64,000 nt of DNA, taken from positions 1-64,000 of the forward strand of contig CAXIWQ010000247.1 in the NCBI GenBank assembly GCA_964036275.1, given 5' to 3'. Shown here one piece after another: positions 49,663-63,828 of the stretch. The first letter of the stretch is position 1. Each line of letters begins with the position of its first letter. Origin of the DNA: Litoditis marina (lineage: Eukaryota > Nematoda > Chromadorea > Rhabditida > Rhabditidae). The notes below the pieces were generated by a model, which did not search any database, was not told where the DNA came from, and saw nothing but the letters and a program-made list of their open reading frames with translations. Both the position numbers and the translations under genes were made by a program.

Positions 49663-51464
49663 TCACCACCCTATACATAATTCGACTAACTGACGTGACG
49701 TAACGGTACGAGACCCCTGACCTGAACGATGATCACTAACTAGCATGACCATCAATTATGTCACTAAATCTAAGGTCGCGGTGTCTAAGGAAAATCAATG
49801 CTATCGATTTATTGATTTTTTAAGGCCTTACGTTGGACAGTGAAATTCCGGAGATATTTCACATGAAAGCCTGTATTCTGAAGTTGATTGTTTCTGTCGA
49901 GCACTTTTTGCCGGAAACGTTTCCGGAAAGAGTTACATGAATTAGAAAAAAATATAATTTTTTGCTACTTTCATTCCTCATACCGCGTATGTTGTAGATA
50001 TGACCTTAAAATTTCTGGCTGGTTGAACTCTCCAAAAGTCCCTTCTATTGGCTCAGTATCGTTGAAAATTTCGCAACATCCTCCGGATTTGAGAAATTTC
50101 CGGAACATTTTGAGATTCCGACTGTTTTAAAATGGTCCTCATCTGTTCATATTGTGACACAAGATGTGTCATGACCTACCGAGTATACATTTGTAATATG
50201 AAAGATCAAAGATCAAGTATCGATTTTTGGTGATCTCCGTTATGAACGTAGTACCTCATAAAAGAGGCTACAAAAGAAGGTTTCCATGAACCATTTGTCT
50301 TCTAATTCCTATACTGTATAGAGTTGATTGTCAGGTGTTCAACTTCATGAGCAATAAACATTCTATCATATACCGAGTGTTCTGTAAGCGTTGATAAAAA
50401 TGAACAAAAAAAATCTTTCATTTTGGTGGGGCACATGTTCAAAATGTGATTGAATCTTCAAGATTTGTGTATAAGATGCGCATAAAAAATAAAAACAATT
50501 TGTATGTGACAGATTTTTGAATTTCTCAAAAATAATTTTTTAATACGTTTTTTAGAAAAAAGTGAAACAGCCAAACTCATGCAGTATGACCCAAATTTTG
50601 TCCATAGACGGAGGGTAATAGACCGGCAAACATTGTAAAATATTAAGCAAAACCATTCAGCCGTTCTCGAGTTATTCGAGTTTTAAAAGTCCAACCCGTA
50701 CTATATACGGCGCAAATAGGCTCACTTTTAAGCTACCTCGGACTCAATATTTTCCCACGCCTCTCCTGACCGTCTAAATGATGGGAACGACTTGAAACTC
50801 ATAGGACAGGACCAGTATTGGATAAAGATTGTACTGCCAGAACATTAAGGTCAAAGGTCAATTATTGATTTTTTTAGCGCATTAAATATGATTTTGACCT
50901 AAATCGTTGTGAAGATAGATGTAATTTCAAATTTAGTGTCATTGTGTTCCACTACTCATGAACAACTCAAGAATCAAACACGGGATACATCGGAGCAAAA
51001 TGAACCAAGTTACAATAGTTTTAAGTTTCAAGATCAAACCATCAATTGATGACGTCACATACCAAGCATTTCACTAGCAAAAAAGTCAAGTTCTTTCGAA
51101 TAACTTCTTTCAGGCTCCTAACGATCGCAACACGTAATGTATAGTCATAAGTGAAGATTATATGAATTCTAAGTAACGACGAGTAATATTCAGAATATCA
51201 GAAGACGTCAAATACAAACACGGCCATAGAGTATGGAAACTCTCAGAACAAGTACCATTAGTGACAACAATGTCATGACGACAATGTTTCACGATGTAAC
51301 GTCAACGACACATAGGATTCTGAAGGCCAGAAGACGTCACAACCCAAGTTGTCATGGAACCAGAAAAGTTTATCTAATAACTTGAAATGACTACACGCGT
51401 GGGAGGTCTGGGGGGTCTCCCCCCAGCTAGACGGGCACGCGGCGTGAGCCGCGTGACCGGCTAG
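49663..51464 (+). repeat. A unit 30, arm T2
   Basis: 1,802 bp with several one-base deletions (CACTAAATC, GAGATTCCGACTG, ACCTAAATCG). From about 50280 to its end it closely follows unit 31 (GTGTTCAACTTCAT, GAATCTTCAAGATT, CCAGAAAAGTTTATC). DR1 at 50848, CRE at 51050. Confidence 0.94.
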
Positions 51465-53274
51465 TCACCACCCTATACATAATCGTGCTAAATGACGTAA
51501 CGGTACGGTACGTGATCCATTTTTTAACGATAGGCACTAACCAGTATGACCATCAATTATGTCACTAAAATCTAAGGTCGTGGTGTCTAAGGAAAATCAA
51601 TGCTATCGATTTATTGATTTTTTAAGGCCTTAAGTTGGACAGTGAAATTTCGGAGATACTCCAAATGAAAGCCTGTATTCTGAAGACAAATGTTTCCATC
51701 GAGCGCTTTTTGCCGGAAACGTTTCCGGAAAGAGTTACATGAATTAGAAAAAAGTACAATTTTTTGCTACTTTCATTCCTCATACCGCCCATGTTGATGA
51801 TATGACCTTAAAATTTTTGGCTGGTTGAACTCTCCAGAAGTCCCTTCTTTTGGCTCAATATCGTGGAAAATTTCGCAACTTCCTCCGGTTTGAGAAATTT
51901 CCGGAACATTTTGAGATTTTCCAACTGTTTTAAAATGGTCCTCATCTGTTCATATTGTGGCACAAGATGTGTCATGACTTACTGAGTATACATTCGCAAT
52001 ATGAAAGATCAAAGATCAAGTATCGATTTTTGGTGATCTCCAGTATGAAACGTAGTACCTCATAAATGAGGCTACAAAAGAAGGTTCCCATGAACCATTT
52101 GTCTTCTAATTCCTATACTGTATAGAGTTGATTGTCAGGTGTTCAACTTCATAAGCAATAAACATTCTTATCATATACCGAGTGTTCTGTAAGCGTTGAT
52201 AAAAATGAACAAAAAAATTCTTTCATTTTGGTGGGGCACATGTTCAAAATGTGATTGAATCTTCAAGATTTGTGTATAAGATGCGCATAAAAAATTAAAA
52301 CAATTTGTATGTGACAGATTTTTGAATTTCTCAAAAATAATTTTTTTAATACGTTTTTTTAGAAAAAAGTGAAACAGCAAACTCATGCAGTATGACCCAA
52401 ATTTTGTCCATAGACGGAGGGTAATAGACCGGCAAACATTGTAAAATATTAAGCAAAACCATTCAGCCGTTCTCGAGTTATTCGAGTTTTAAAAGTCCAA
52501 CCCGTACTATATACGGCGCAAATAGGCTCACTTTTAAGCTACCTCGGACTCAATATTTTCCCACGCCTCTCCTGACCCGTCTAAATGATGGCAACGACTT
52601 GAAACTCATAGGACAGGACCAGTATTGGATAAAGATTGTACTGCCAGAACATTAAGGTCAAAGGTCAATTATTGATTTTTTTAGCGCATTAAATATGATT
52701 TTGACCTAAAATCGTTGTGAAGATAGATGTAATTTCAAATTTAGTGTCATTGTATTCCACTACTCATGAACAACTCAAAAAATCAAACACGGGATACATC
52801 GGAGAAAAATGAACCAAGTTACAGTAGTTTTAAGTTTCAAGATCAAACCATCAATTGATGACGTCACATACCAAGCATTTCACTAGCAAAAAAGTCAAGT
52901 TCTTTCGAATAACTTCTTTCAGGCTCCTAACGATCGCAACACGTAATGTATAGTCATAAGTGAAGATTATATGAATTCTAAGTAACGACGAGTAATATTC
53001 AGAATATCAGAAGACGTCAAATACAAACACGGCCATAGAGTATGGAAACTCTCAGAACAAGTACCATTAGTGACAACAATGTCATGACGACAATGTTTCA
53101 CGATGTAACGTCAACGACACATAGGATTCTGAAGGCCAGAAGACGTCACAACCCAAGTTGTCATGGAACCAGAAAAGTTTATCTAAATAACTTGAAATGA
53201 CTACACGCGTGGGGGGTCTGGGGGGTCTCCCCCCAGCTAGACGGGCACGCGGCGTGAGCCGCGTGACCGGCTAG
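51465..53274 (+). repeat. A unit 31, arm T2, sister of unit 30 in its right two thirds
   Basis: 1,810 bp. The left third differs from unit 30 (different cassette, CCCATGTTGATGAT instead of CGTATGTTGTAGAT), while the rest is nearly the same, so similarity starts inside the unit. DR1 at 52655, CRE at 52859. Confidence 0.95.
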
Positions 53275-55084
53275 TCACCACCCTATACATAACTCGACTA
53301 ACTGACGGGACGGTACGGGACCCGGCATGGAACAATCAGCACTAACCAGTATGACCATCAATTATGTCACTAAAATCTAAGGTCGCGGTGTCTAAGGAAA
53401 ATCAATGATATTGATTTATTGATTTTTTAAGGCCTTAAGTTGGACAGTGAAATTTCGGAGATACTCCACATGAAAGCCTGTATTCTGAAGACAAATGTTT
53501 CCATCGAGCGCTTTTTGCCGGAAACGTTTCGGAAACAGTTACATGAATTAGAAAAAAGTACAATTTTTTGCTACTTTCATTCCTCATACCGCTTATGTTG
53601 TAGATATGACCGTGAAATTTCTGGCTGGTTGAACTCTCCAGAAGTCACTTCTTTTGGCTCAATATCGTCAAGAATTTCGCAACTTCCTCCGGATTCGAGA
53701 AATTTCCGGAACTATTAGAGATTTCCGAACTGTTTTAAAATGGTCCTCATATGTTCATATTGTGACACAAGATGTGTCATGACCTACTGAGTATATATTT
53801 GCGATATGAAAGATCAGAGATCAAGTATCGATTTTTGCTGATCTCCGTTATGAAACGTAGTACCTCATAAATGAGGCTACAAAAGAAGGTTCCCATGAAC
53901 TATATGTCTTCTAATTTCTACAGTGTATAGAGTTGATTGTCAGGTACTTAACTTTATAAGCAATAAACATTATATCATATAATGGGTGTTCTGTGAGCGT
54001 TGATAAAAACCAACAAAAAATTCCATTCATTTTGGTGGGGCATATGTTCAAAATGTGATTGAATCTCTGAGATTTGTGTATAAGATGCGCATACAGAATT
54101 AAAACAGTTTGTATGTGACAGATTTTTCAATTTCTCAAAATAATTTTTTAAGACGTTTTTTTAGAAAAAGTGAAACAGCCAAACTCATGCAGTATGACCC
54201 AAATTTTGTCCATAGACGAAGGTCAATAGACCGGCAAATATTGTGAAAAATTAAGCAAAACCATTCAGCCGTTCTCGAGTTAGTCAAGTTTTAAAAGTCC
54301 AACCCGTACTATATACGGCGCAAATAGGCTCACTTTTAAGCTACCTCGGACTCAACATTTTCCCACGCCTCTCCTGATCGTCTAAATGATCGGAACGACT
54401 TGAAACTCATAGGACAGGACAGTATTGAATACAGATTGTACTGCCAGAGCATTAAGGTCAAAGGTCAACTATTGATTTTTTTTAGCGCAATAAATATGAT
54501 TTTGGCCTAAAATTGCTATGGAAATAGAGGTAACTTTAAACTTAATGTCATTGTATTCCACTACTCATGAACAACTCGAAAAGTCGAACACGGGGTACAT
54601 CGGAGAAAAATGAGCCAAGTTACAGTAGTTTTAAGTTTCAAGATCAAACCATCAATTGATGACGTCACATACCAAGCATTTCACTAGCAAAAAAGTCAAG
54701 TTCTTTCGAATAGTTTCTTTCCGGCTCCTAACTATCGCAACATGTAATGTATACTCATACGTGAAGACTATGTAAATTCTAAGTAACGACGAGTAATATT
54801 CAGAATGTCAGAAGACGTCAGAAATGAACTTCGTTAAAACTTTCTGAAACTCTCCGAACAAGTAGGAAAGAGTCCGAAAATGTCACGACTACATTGTTTC
54901 ACGAAGTGACGATCACGTTAGATAAGATTCTGAAAGCCAGAAGACGTCAAGTCGTCAAACTACTCAAAGCAGTTTGAAACGTTTAAAAAAGTAAGAAACG
55001 TGATAACAACTCTAAATTAAGGTGCAAAACATAGCTAACATGCACGCTAGACGGGCACGCGGCGTGAGCCGCGTGACCGGCTAG
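53275..55084 (+). repeat. A unit 32, arm T1
   Basis: 1,810 bp. Cassette GGGACCCGGCATGGAACAA. One base lost from the CCGG palindrome (GTTTCGGAAAC). Right after the palindrome block it has ATCGTCAAGAATTTCGC, shared only with unit 35. DR1 at 54455, CRE at 54660. Confidence 0.95.
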
Positions 55085-56910
55085 TCACCACCCTATAGAT
55101 AATCGTGCTAAATGACGTGACGGTACGGTACGGTACGGTACGGTACGTGACTTTGAGTTGAACGATGAGCACTAACCAGTATGACCATCAATTATGTCAC
55201 TAAAATCTAAGGTCGTGGTGTCTAAGGAAAATCAATGATATCGATTTATTGATTTATTAAGGCCTTAAGATGATGGAGAGCGAATTTCGGAGATACTCCA
55301 CATGAAAGCCTGTATTCTGAAGCCAAATGTTTCCATCGAGCGCTTTTTGCCGGAAACGTTTCCGGAAACAGTTACATGAATTAGAAAAAAGTACAATTTT
55401 TGCTACTTTCATTCCTCATACCGCGTATGTTGTAGATATGACCTTAAAATTTTTGGCTGGTTGAACTCTCCAGAAGTCCCTTTTATTGGCTCAGTATCGT
55501 TGAAAATTTCGCAACATCCTCCGGATTTGAGAAATTTCCGGAACATTTTGAGATTTCCGAACTGTTTTAAAATGGTCCTGAACTGTTCATATTGTGGCAG
55601 AAGATGTGTCATGACCTACTAACTATACATTTGCAATATGAAAGATCAAAGATCAAGTATCGATTTTTGGTGATCTCCGTTATGAAACATAGTACCTCAT
55701 AAATGAAGCTACAAAAGAAGATTCCTATGAACTATATGTCTTCTAATTTCTACAGTGTATAGAGTTGATTGTCAGGTACTCTACTTTATAAGCAATAAAC
55801 ATTATATCATATAATGGGTGTTCTGTGAGCGTTGATAAAAACCAACAGAAAATTCCATTCATTTTGGTGGGGCACATGTTCAAAATGTGATTGAATCTCT
55901 GAGATTTGTGTATAAGATGCGCATAAAGAATTGAAACAATTTGTATGTGACAGATTTTTGAATTTCTCAAAAATAATTTTTTAAAACGTTTTTTTTAGAA
56001 AAAAGTAAAACAGCCAAACTCATGCAGTATGACCCAAATTTTGTCCATAGACGAAGGTCAATAGACCGGCAAACATTGTGAAAAATCAAGCAAAACCATT
56101 AAGCCGTTCTCGAGTTATTCAAGTTTTAAAAGTCCAACCCGTACTATATACGGCGCAAATAGGCTCACTTTTAAGCTACCTCGGACTCAACATTTTCCCA
56201 CGCCTCTCCTGACCGTCTAAATGATCGGAACGACTTGAAACTCATAGGACAGGACCAGTATTGAATAAAGATTGTACTGCAAAAGCAGTAAGGTCAAAGG
56301 TCAACTATTGATTTTTTTAGCGCAATAAATACGATTTTGGCCTAAAATTGCTATGGAAATAGATGTAACTTCAAACTTAGCGTCATTGTATTCCACTACT
56401 CATGAACAACTCAAAAAATCAAACACGGGACACATCGGAAAAAAATGAACCAAGTTACAGTAGTTTTAAGTTTCAAGATCAAACCATCAATTGATGACGT
56501 CACATACCAAGCATTTCACTAGCAAAAAAGTCAAGTTCTTTTTAATAGTTCTTCTTGGGCTCCAAGCTATTGCAAACCGTAGATCATACTCATAGGTGAA
56601 GACTATATGAATTCTAAGTAACGACGAGTAATATTCAGAAGGCTAGAAGACGTCAAATACAAACAATGCCATAGAGTATTGAAACTCTCAGAACAAGTAC
56701 CATTAGTGACAACGATGTCATGACGACAATGTTTCACGATGTAACGTCAACGACACATAGGATTCTGAAGGCCAGAAGACGTCACAACCCAAGTTGTCAT
56801 GGAACCAAAAAAGTTAATCTAAATAACTCTAAATGACTACACGCGTGGGGGGTCTGGGGGGTCTCCCCCCAGCTAGACGGGCACGCGGCGTGAGCCGCGT
56901 GACCGGCTAG
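55085..56910 (+). repeat. A unit 33, arm T2
   Basis: 1,826 bp. The longest ACGGT run of the window (five pentamers, 55120-55147). A small GAT repeat insertion (AAGATGATGGAGAG) near 55268. DR1 at 56291, CRE at 56495. Confidence 0.95.
55120..55147 (+). repeat. Pentamer run (ACGGT)n near the 5' end (longest copy)
   Basis: Five ACGGT pentamers about 35 bases after the unit start. Other units have one to four copies and some use ACGGG (four copies at 28994-29013; three near 63866-63882). The number changes from unit to unit, which is typical of slippage. B units replace this stretch by their own ~350-base insert. Confidence 0.85.
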
Positions 56911-58722
56911 TCACCACCCTATAGATAATCGTGCTAAATGACGTAACGGTACGTGATCCATTTTTCAACGATAGGCACTAACCAGTATGACCATCAATTA
57001 TGTCACTAAAATTTAAGGTCGTGGTGTCTAAGAAAAATCAATGCTATCGATTTATTGATTTTTTAGGGCCTTAAGTTGGAGAGTGAAATTTGGGAGATAC
57101 TCCACATGATAGCCTGTATTCTGAAGCCGAATGTTTCCATCGAGCGCTTTTTGCCGGAAACGTTTCCGGAAAGAGTTACATGAATTAGAAAAAACTATAT
57201 TTTTTTGCTACTTTCATTCCTCATACCGCGTATGTTGTAGATATGACCTTAAAATTCCTGGCTGGTTGAACTCTCCAGAAGTCCCTTCTATTGGCTCAGT
57301 ATCGTTGAAAATTTCGCAACATCCTCCGGATTTGAGAAATTTCCGGAACATTTTGAGATTTCCGAACTGTTTTAAAATGGTCCTCATCTGTTCAAATTGT
57401 GACACAAGATGTGTCATGACCTACCGAGTATACATTTGTAATATGAAAGATCAAAGATCAAGTATCGATTTTTGGTGATCTCCGTTATGAAATGTAGTAC
57501 CTCATAAAAGAGGCTACAAAAGAAAGTTCCCATGAATCATTTGTCTTCTAATTTCTATAGTGTATAGAGTTGATTGTCAGGTACTCAACTTTATAAGCAA
57601 TAAACATTCTATCATGTGATGGGTGTTCTGTGAGCGTTGATAAAAATTAACAGAAAATTTCATTCATTTCGGTGGGGCACATGTTCAAAATGTGATTGAA
57701 TCTCTGAGATTTGTGTATAGGATGCGCATGAAGAATTAAAACAATTTGTATGTGACAGATTTTTGAATTTCTCGAAAATAATTTTTTAATACGTTTTTTT
57801 AGAAAAAAGTGAAACAGCCAAACTCATGCAGTATGACCCAAATATTGTCCATAGACGAAGGTCAATAGACCGGCAAATATTGTAAAAAATTAAGCAAAAC
57901 CGTTCAGCCGTTCTCGAGTTATTCAAGTTTTAAAAGTCCAACCCGTACTATATACGGCGCAAATAGGCTCACTTTTAAGCTACCTCGGACACAACATTTT
58001 CCCACGCCTCTCCTGACCGTCTAAATGATCGGAACGACTTGAAAGTTATAGGACAGGACCAGTATTGAATAAAGATTGTACTGCCAGAGCATTAAGGTCA
58101 AAGGTCAACTATTGATTTTTTTAGCGCAATAAATATGATTTTGGCCTAAAATTGCTATGGAAACATATGTAACTTCAAACTTAGTGTTACTGTATTCCAT
58201 TACTCATGAACAACTCAAAAAATCAAACACGGGATACATCGGAGAAAAATGAACCAAGTTACAGTAGTTTTAAGTTTCAAGATCAAACCATCAATTGATG
58301 ACGTCACATACCAAGCATTTCACTAGCAAAAAAGTCAAGTTCTTTTTAATAGTTCCTCTTGGGCTCCAAGCTACTTCAAACCGTAGATCATACTCATAGG
58401 TGAAGACTATATGAATTCTAAGTAACGACGAGTAATATTCAGAATGTCAGAAGACGTCAGAAATGAACTTCGTTCAAACTTCTGAAACTCTCAGAACAAG
58501 TAGGAAATAGTCCAAAAATGTTACGATTACATTGTTTCACAAAGTGACGATCACGTCAGATAAGATTCAGAAGGCCAGAAGACGTCAAGTCATCAAACTA
58601 TTCGAAGCTGTTTGAAACGTTCAAAAAAGTAAGAAACGTGACAACAACTGTAAGTAAAGTTGCAAAACGTAGCTAACATGCACGCTAGACGGGCACGCGG
58701 CGTGAGCCGCGTGACCGGCTAG
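56911..58722 (+). repeat. A unit 34, arm T1
   Basis: 1,812 bp. Cassette GTGATCCATTTTTCAACG. The T1 arm resembles that of unit 0 (GTAGGAAATAGTCC, GATTCAGAAGGCC). DR1 at 58095, CRE at 58299. Terminal palindrome 58685-58722. Confidence 0.95.
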
Positions 58723-60514
58723 TCACCACCCTAGAGATAACTTGACTAAATAACGTAACGGTACGTAACGGTACGGGACCCGGCATGAAACAATCAGCCC
58801 TAACCAGTATGACCATCAATTATGTCACTAAAATCTAAGGTCGTGGTGTCTAAGGAAAATCAATGATATTGATTTATTGATTTTTTAAGGCCTTAAGTTG
58901 GAGAGCGAAATTTCAGAGATCCTGCACATGAAAGCCTGTATTCTGAAGTTGATTGTTTCTGTCGAGCGCTTTTTGCCGGAAACGTTTCCGGAAACAGTTA
59001 CATGAATTAGAAAAAAGTACAATTTTTTACTACTTTCATTCCTCATACCGCGTATGTTATAGATATGACCGTGAAATTTCTGGCTGGTTGAACTCTCCAG
59101 AAGTCCCTTCTATTGGCTCAATATCGTCAAGAATTTCGCAACTTCCTCCGGATTTGAGAAATTTCCGGAACTTTTGAGATTTCCGAACTGTTTTAAAATG
59201 GTCCTCATCTATTCATATTGTGACACAAGATGTGTCATGACCTACTAAGTATACATTCGCAATATGAGAGATCAAAGATCAAGTATCGATTTTTGGTGAT
59301 CTCCGTTATGAAACGTAGTACCTCATTAATGAGGCTACAAAAGAAGGTTCCTGAGAACTATTTGTCTTCTAATTTTTATAGTGTATAGAGTTGATTGTCA
59401 GGTACTTAACTTTATAAGTAATAAACATTCTACCATATGACGAGTATTCTGTAAGCGTTGATAAAAATCAACAAAAAATTTCATTCATTTTGGTGGGGCA
59501 CATGTTCAAAATGTGATTGAATCTCTGAGATTTGTGTATAAGATGCGCATAACGGATTTAAACGATTTGTATGTGACAGATTTTTGAATTTCTCAAAAAT
59601 AATTTTTTAATACGTTTTTTTAGAAAAAAGTGAAACAGCCAAACTTATGCAGTATGACTTAAATTTTGTCCATAGACGAAGGTCGATAGACCGGCAAGTA
59701 TTGTAAAAAATTAGGCAAAACCATTCAGCCGTTCTCGAGTTATTCAAGTTTTAAAGGTCCAACCCATACTATATACGGCGCAAAGAGGCTCACTTTTAAG
59801 CTACCTCGGACTCAACATTTTCCCACGCCTCTCCTGACCGTCTAAATGATCGGAACGACTTGAAACTCATAGGACAGGACCAGTATTGAATAAAGATTGT
59901 ACTGCCAAAGCATTAAGGTCAAAGATCAACTATTGATTTTTTTAGCGCAATAAATATGATTTTGTGCTAAAATCGTTATGGAAATAGATGTAACTTCAAA
60001 CTTAGTGTCATTGTATTCCACTACTCATGAACAACTCAAAAAGTCAAACACGGGGTACATCGGAGAAAAATAAACCAAGTTACAGTAGTTTTAAGTTTCA
60101 AGATCAAACCATCAATTGATGACGTCACATACCAAGCATTTCACTAGCAAAAAAGTCAAGTTCTTTCGAATGGTTTATTTCAGGCTCCTAACTACCGCAA
60201 CACGTTATGTATACTTAAACGTGAAGACTGTTTGAATTCTAAGCAACGACGAGTAATATTCAGAATGTCAGAAGACGTCAGAAATGAACTTCGTTCAAAC
60301 TTTCTGAAACTCTCAGAACAAGTAGGAAAGAGTCCAAAAATGTTACGACTGCATTGTTTCACGAAGTGACGATCACGTTAGATAAGATCTGAAGGCCAGA
60401 AGACGTCAAGTCGTCAAACTACTCAAAGCAGTTTGAAACGTTCAAAAAAAAGTAAGAAACGTGATAACAACCCTAAATTAAGGTGCAAAACATAGCTAAC
60501 ATGCACGCTAGACG
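58723..60514 (+). repeat. A unit 35, arm T1, terminal palindrome deleted
   Basis: 1,792 bp. The 3' end reads GCACGCTAGACG and then the next unit's TCACC, so all but the first ~7 bases of the terminal palindrome are missing. The following 5' end is nevertheless intact. DR1 degraded (AGGTCAAAGATCA); CRE at 60120. Confidence 0.94.
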
Positions 60515-62167
60515 TCACCACCCTATAGATAATATGACTAAATGACGTAACGGTACGGTACGGTACGGGATCCACTTTTTAACGATAGCGACCTAACAGT
60601 ATGACCATCAATTATGTCACTAAAATTTAAGGTCGCGGTGTCTAAGGAAAATCAATGCTATCGATTTATTGATTTTTTAAGGCCCTAAGTTGGACAGTGA
60701 AATTTCGGAGATACTGCCCATGAAAGCCTGTATTCTGAAGACAAATGTTTCCATCGAGCGCTTTTTGCCGGAAACGTTTCCGGAAAGAGTTACATGAATT
60801 AGAAAAAAGTATAATTTTTTGCTACTTTCATTCCTCATACCGCGTATGTTGTAGATATGACCTTAAAATTTCTGGCTGGTTGAACTCTCCAGAAGTCCCT
60901 TCTATTGGCTCAGTATCGTTGGAAATTTCGCAACATCCTCCGGATTTGAGAAATTTCCGGAACATTTTGAGATTTCCGAACTGTTTTAAAATGGTCCTCA
61001 TCTGTTCATATTGGGACACAAGATGTGTCATGACCTACTGAGTATACATTCGCAATATGAAAGATCAAAGATCAAGTATCGATTTTTGGTGATCTCCGTT
61101 ATGGAACATAGTACCTCATAAATGAGGCTACAAAAGAAGGTTCCCATGAACTGTTTGTCTTTATATTTCTATGCTGTATAGAATTGATTGTTAGGTACTT
61201 AACTTTATAAGCAATAAACATTATATTATATGACTGGTGTTCTGTAAGCGTTGATAAAAATCAACAAAAAATTTCATTCATTTTGGTGGGGCACATGTTC
61301 AAAATGTGATTGAATCTCTGAGATTTGTGTATAAGATGCGCATAACGAATTAAAACAATTTGTATGTGACAGATTTTTGAATTTCTCAAAAATAATTTTT
61401 TAAGACGTTTTTTAGAAAAAAGTGAAACAGCCAAATTCATGCAGTATGACCCAAATTTTGTCCATAGACGAAGGTCAATAGACCGGCAAATATTGTAGAA
61501 AATTAAGCAAAACCATTCAGCCGTTCTCGAGTTATTCAAGTTTTAAAAGTCCAACCCGTACTATATACGGCGCAAATAGGCTCACTTTTAAGCTACCTCG
61601 GACTCAACATTTTCCCACGCCTCTCCTGACCGTCTAAATGATGGGAACGACTTGAAACTCATAGGACAGGACCAGTATTGGATAAAGATTGTACTGCCAG
61701 AGCATTAAGGTCAAAGATCAACTATTGATTTTTTTAGCGCAGTAAATATGATTTTGGCCTAAAATTGCTATGGAGATAGATAAAATCACAAGCTTAGTGT
61801 CATTGTATTCCACTATTTATGAACAACGTAAAAAGTCAAACACGGGATACATCGGAGAAAAATGAACCAAGTTACAGTAGTTTTAAGTTTCAAGATCAAA
61901 CCATCAATTGATGACGTCACATACCAAGCATTTCACTAGCAAAAAAGTCAAGTTCTTTTTAATAGTTCCTCTTGGGCTCCAAGCTATTGCAAACCGTAGA
62001 TCATACTCATAGGTGAAGACTATATGAATTCTAAGTAACGACGAGTAATATTCAGAAGGCTAGAAGACGTCAAATACAAACCATGTCATAGAGTATTGAA
62101 ACTCTCAGAACAAGTACCGTTGGTGACAAAGATGTCATGACGACAATGTTTCACGATGTAACGTCAA
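60515..62167 (+). repeat. A unit 36, 3' end lost, arm T2 remnant
   Basis: 1,653 bp. GGATCCAC cassette with at least three ACGGT pentamers. It breaks off in the T2 arm after GATGTAACGTCAA and fuses to the interior of the next unit. DR1 degraded; CRE at 61912. Confidence 0.93.
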
Positions 62168-63828
62168 TATTGATTTTTTAAGGCCTTAAGATGGAGAGCG
62201 AATTTTCGGAGATACTCTACATGAAAGCCTGTATTCTGAAGCCAAATGTTTCCATCGAGCGCTTTTTGCCGGAAACGTTTCCGGAAACAGTTACATGAAT
62301 TAGAAAAAAGTACAATTTTTTGCTACTTTCATTCCTCATACCGCCCATGTTGATGATATGACCTTAAAATTTCTGGCTGGTGAACTTTCCAGAAGTCCCT
62401 TCTTTTGGCTCAATATCGTGGAAAATTTCGCAACTTCCTCCGGATTTGAGAAATTTCCGGAACTTTTTGAGATTTCCGAACTGTTTTAAAATGGTCCCTC
62501 ATCTGTTCATATTGTGACACAAGATGTGTCATAACCTACCGAGTATACATTTGTAATATGAAAGATCAAAGATCAAGTATCGATTTTTGGTGATCTCCGT
62601 TATGAAACATAGTACCTCATTAATAGGGCTACAAAAGAAGGTTCCCATGAACGGTTTGTCTTCTAATTTTTACAGTGTATAGAGTTGATTGTCAGGTACT
62701 CTACTTTATGAGTAATGAACATTATAGCATATAACGGGTGTTCTGTAAGCGTCGATAAAAATCAACAAAAAATTCATTCATTTTGGTGGGGCACATGTTC
62801 AAAATGTGATTGAATCTCTGAGATTTGTGTATAAGATGCGCATAACAAATTAAAACAATTTGTATGTGACAGATTTTTGAATTTCTCAAAAATAATTTTT
62901 TAAGACTTTTTTTTAGAAAAAAGTGAAACAGCCAAACTCATGTAGTATGACCCAAATTTTGTCCATAGACGGAGTTCAATAGACCGACAAATATTGTAAA
63001 AAATTAGGCAAAACCATCCAGCCGTTCTCGAGTTATTCAAGTTTTAAAAGTCCAACCCGTACTATATACGGCGCAAATAGGCTCACTTTTAAGCTACCTC
63101 GGACTCAACATTTTCCCACGCCTCTCCTGACCGTCTAAATAATCGGAACGACTTGAAACTCATAGGACAGGACCAGTATTGAATAAAGATTGTACTGCCA
63201 TAGCATTAAGGTCAAAGGTCAACTATTGATTTTTTTAGTGCAATAAATATGATTTTGGCCTAAAACCGCTATGGAAATAGATGTAACTTCAAACTTAGTG
63301 TTATTGTATTCCACTACTCATGAACAACTCAAAAAATCAAACACGGGATACATCGGAGAAAAATGAAAAAAGTTACAGTAGTTTTAAGTTTCAAGATCAA
63401 ACCATCAATTGATGACGTCACATACCAAGCATTTCACTAGCAAAAAAGTCAAGTTCTTTTTAATAGTTCCTCTTGGGCTCCAAGCTATTGCAAACCGTAG
63501 ATCATACTCATAGGTGAAGACTATATGAATTCTAAGTAACGACGAGTAATATTCAGAAGGCTAGAAGACGTCAAATACAAACAATGCCATAGAGTATTGA
63601 AACTCTCAGAACAAGTACCATTAGTGACAACGATGTCATGACGACAATGTTTCACGATGTAACGTCAACGACACATAGGATTCTGAAGGCCAGAAGACGT
63701 CACAACCCAAGTTGTCATGGAACCAAAAAAGGTAATCTAAATAACTTGAAATGACTACACGCGTGGGGGGTCTGGGGGGTCTCCCCCCAGCTAGACGGGC
63801 ACGCGGCGTAAGCCGCGTGACCGGCTAG
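62168..63828 (+). repeat. A unit 37, 5' end lost, arm T2
   Basis: 1,661 bp. It begins at TATTGATTTTTTAAGG, so the terminus, pentamers and cassette are missing. This is the one unit border inside the window where the TC end is not kept. The terminal palindrome (63791-63828) has loop GTAA. DR1 at 63209, CRE at 63413. Confidence 0.93.

Larger units (their letters stand above)
1641..63828 (+). mobile_element. Candidate concatemer of non-autonomous Helitron-like elements
   Basis: Seen: A units start with TC and end with CTAG preceded by a GC-rich hairpin (CACGCGGC, loop GTGA, GCCGCGTG, then ACCGG and CTAG). Units abut as CTAG|TCACC with no spacer. Known: Helitrons are rolling-circle DNA transposons with 5' TC, a 3' subterminal hairpin and 3' CTRR, without terminal inverted repeats or target duplications; the reconstructed bat element Helraiser makes circles with joined ends, and head-to-tail Helitron arrays have been described in plant centromeric DNA. 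Inferred: these units are non-autonomous Helitron-like elements joined by terminator read-through or circle replication. Against: no RepHel gene and no solo insertion between A and T is visible here, so an ordinary satellite with a chance end motif remains possible. Confidence 0.5.

Noticed and set aside
55120..55147. Pentamer runs (ACGGT/ACGGG) as telomeric repeats.
   Set aside because: At most about five copies, always internal near each unit's 5' end, and variable in sequence; not a telomere tract.
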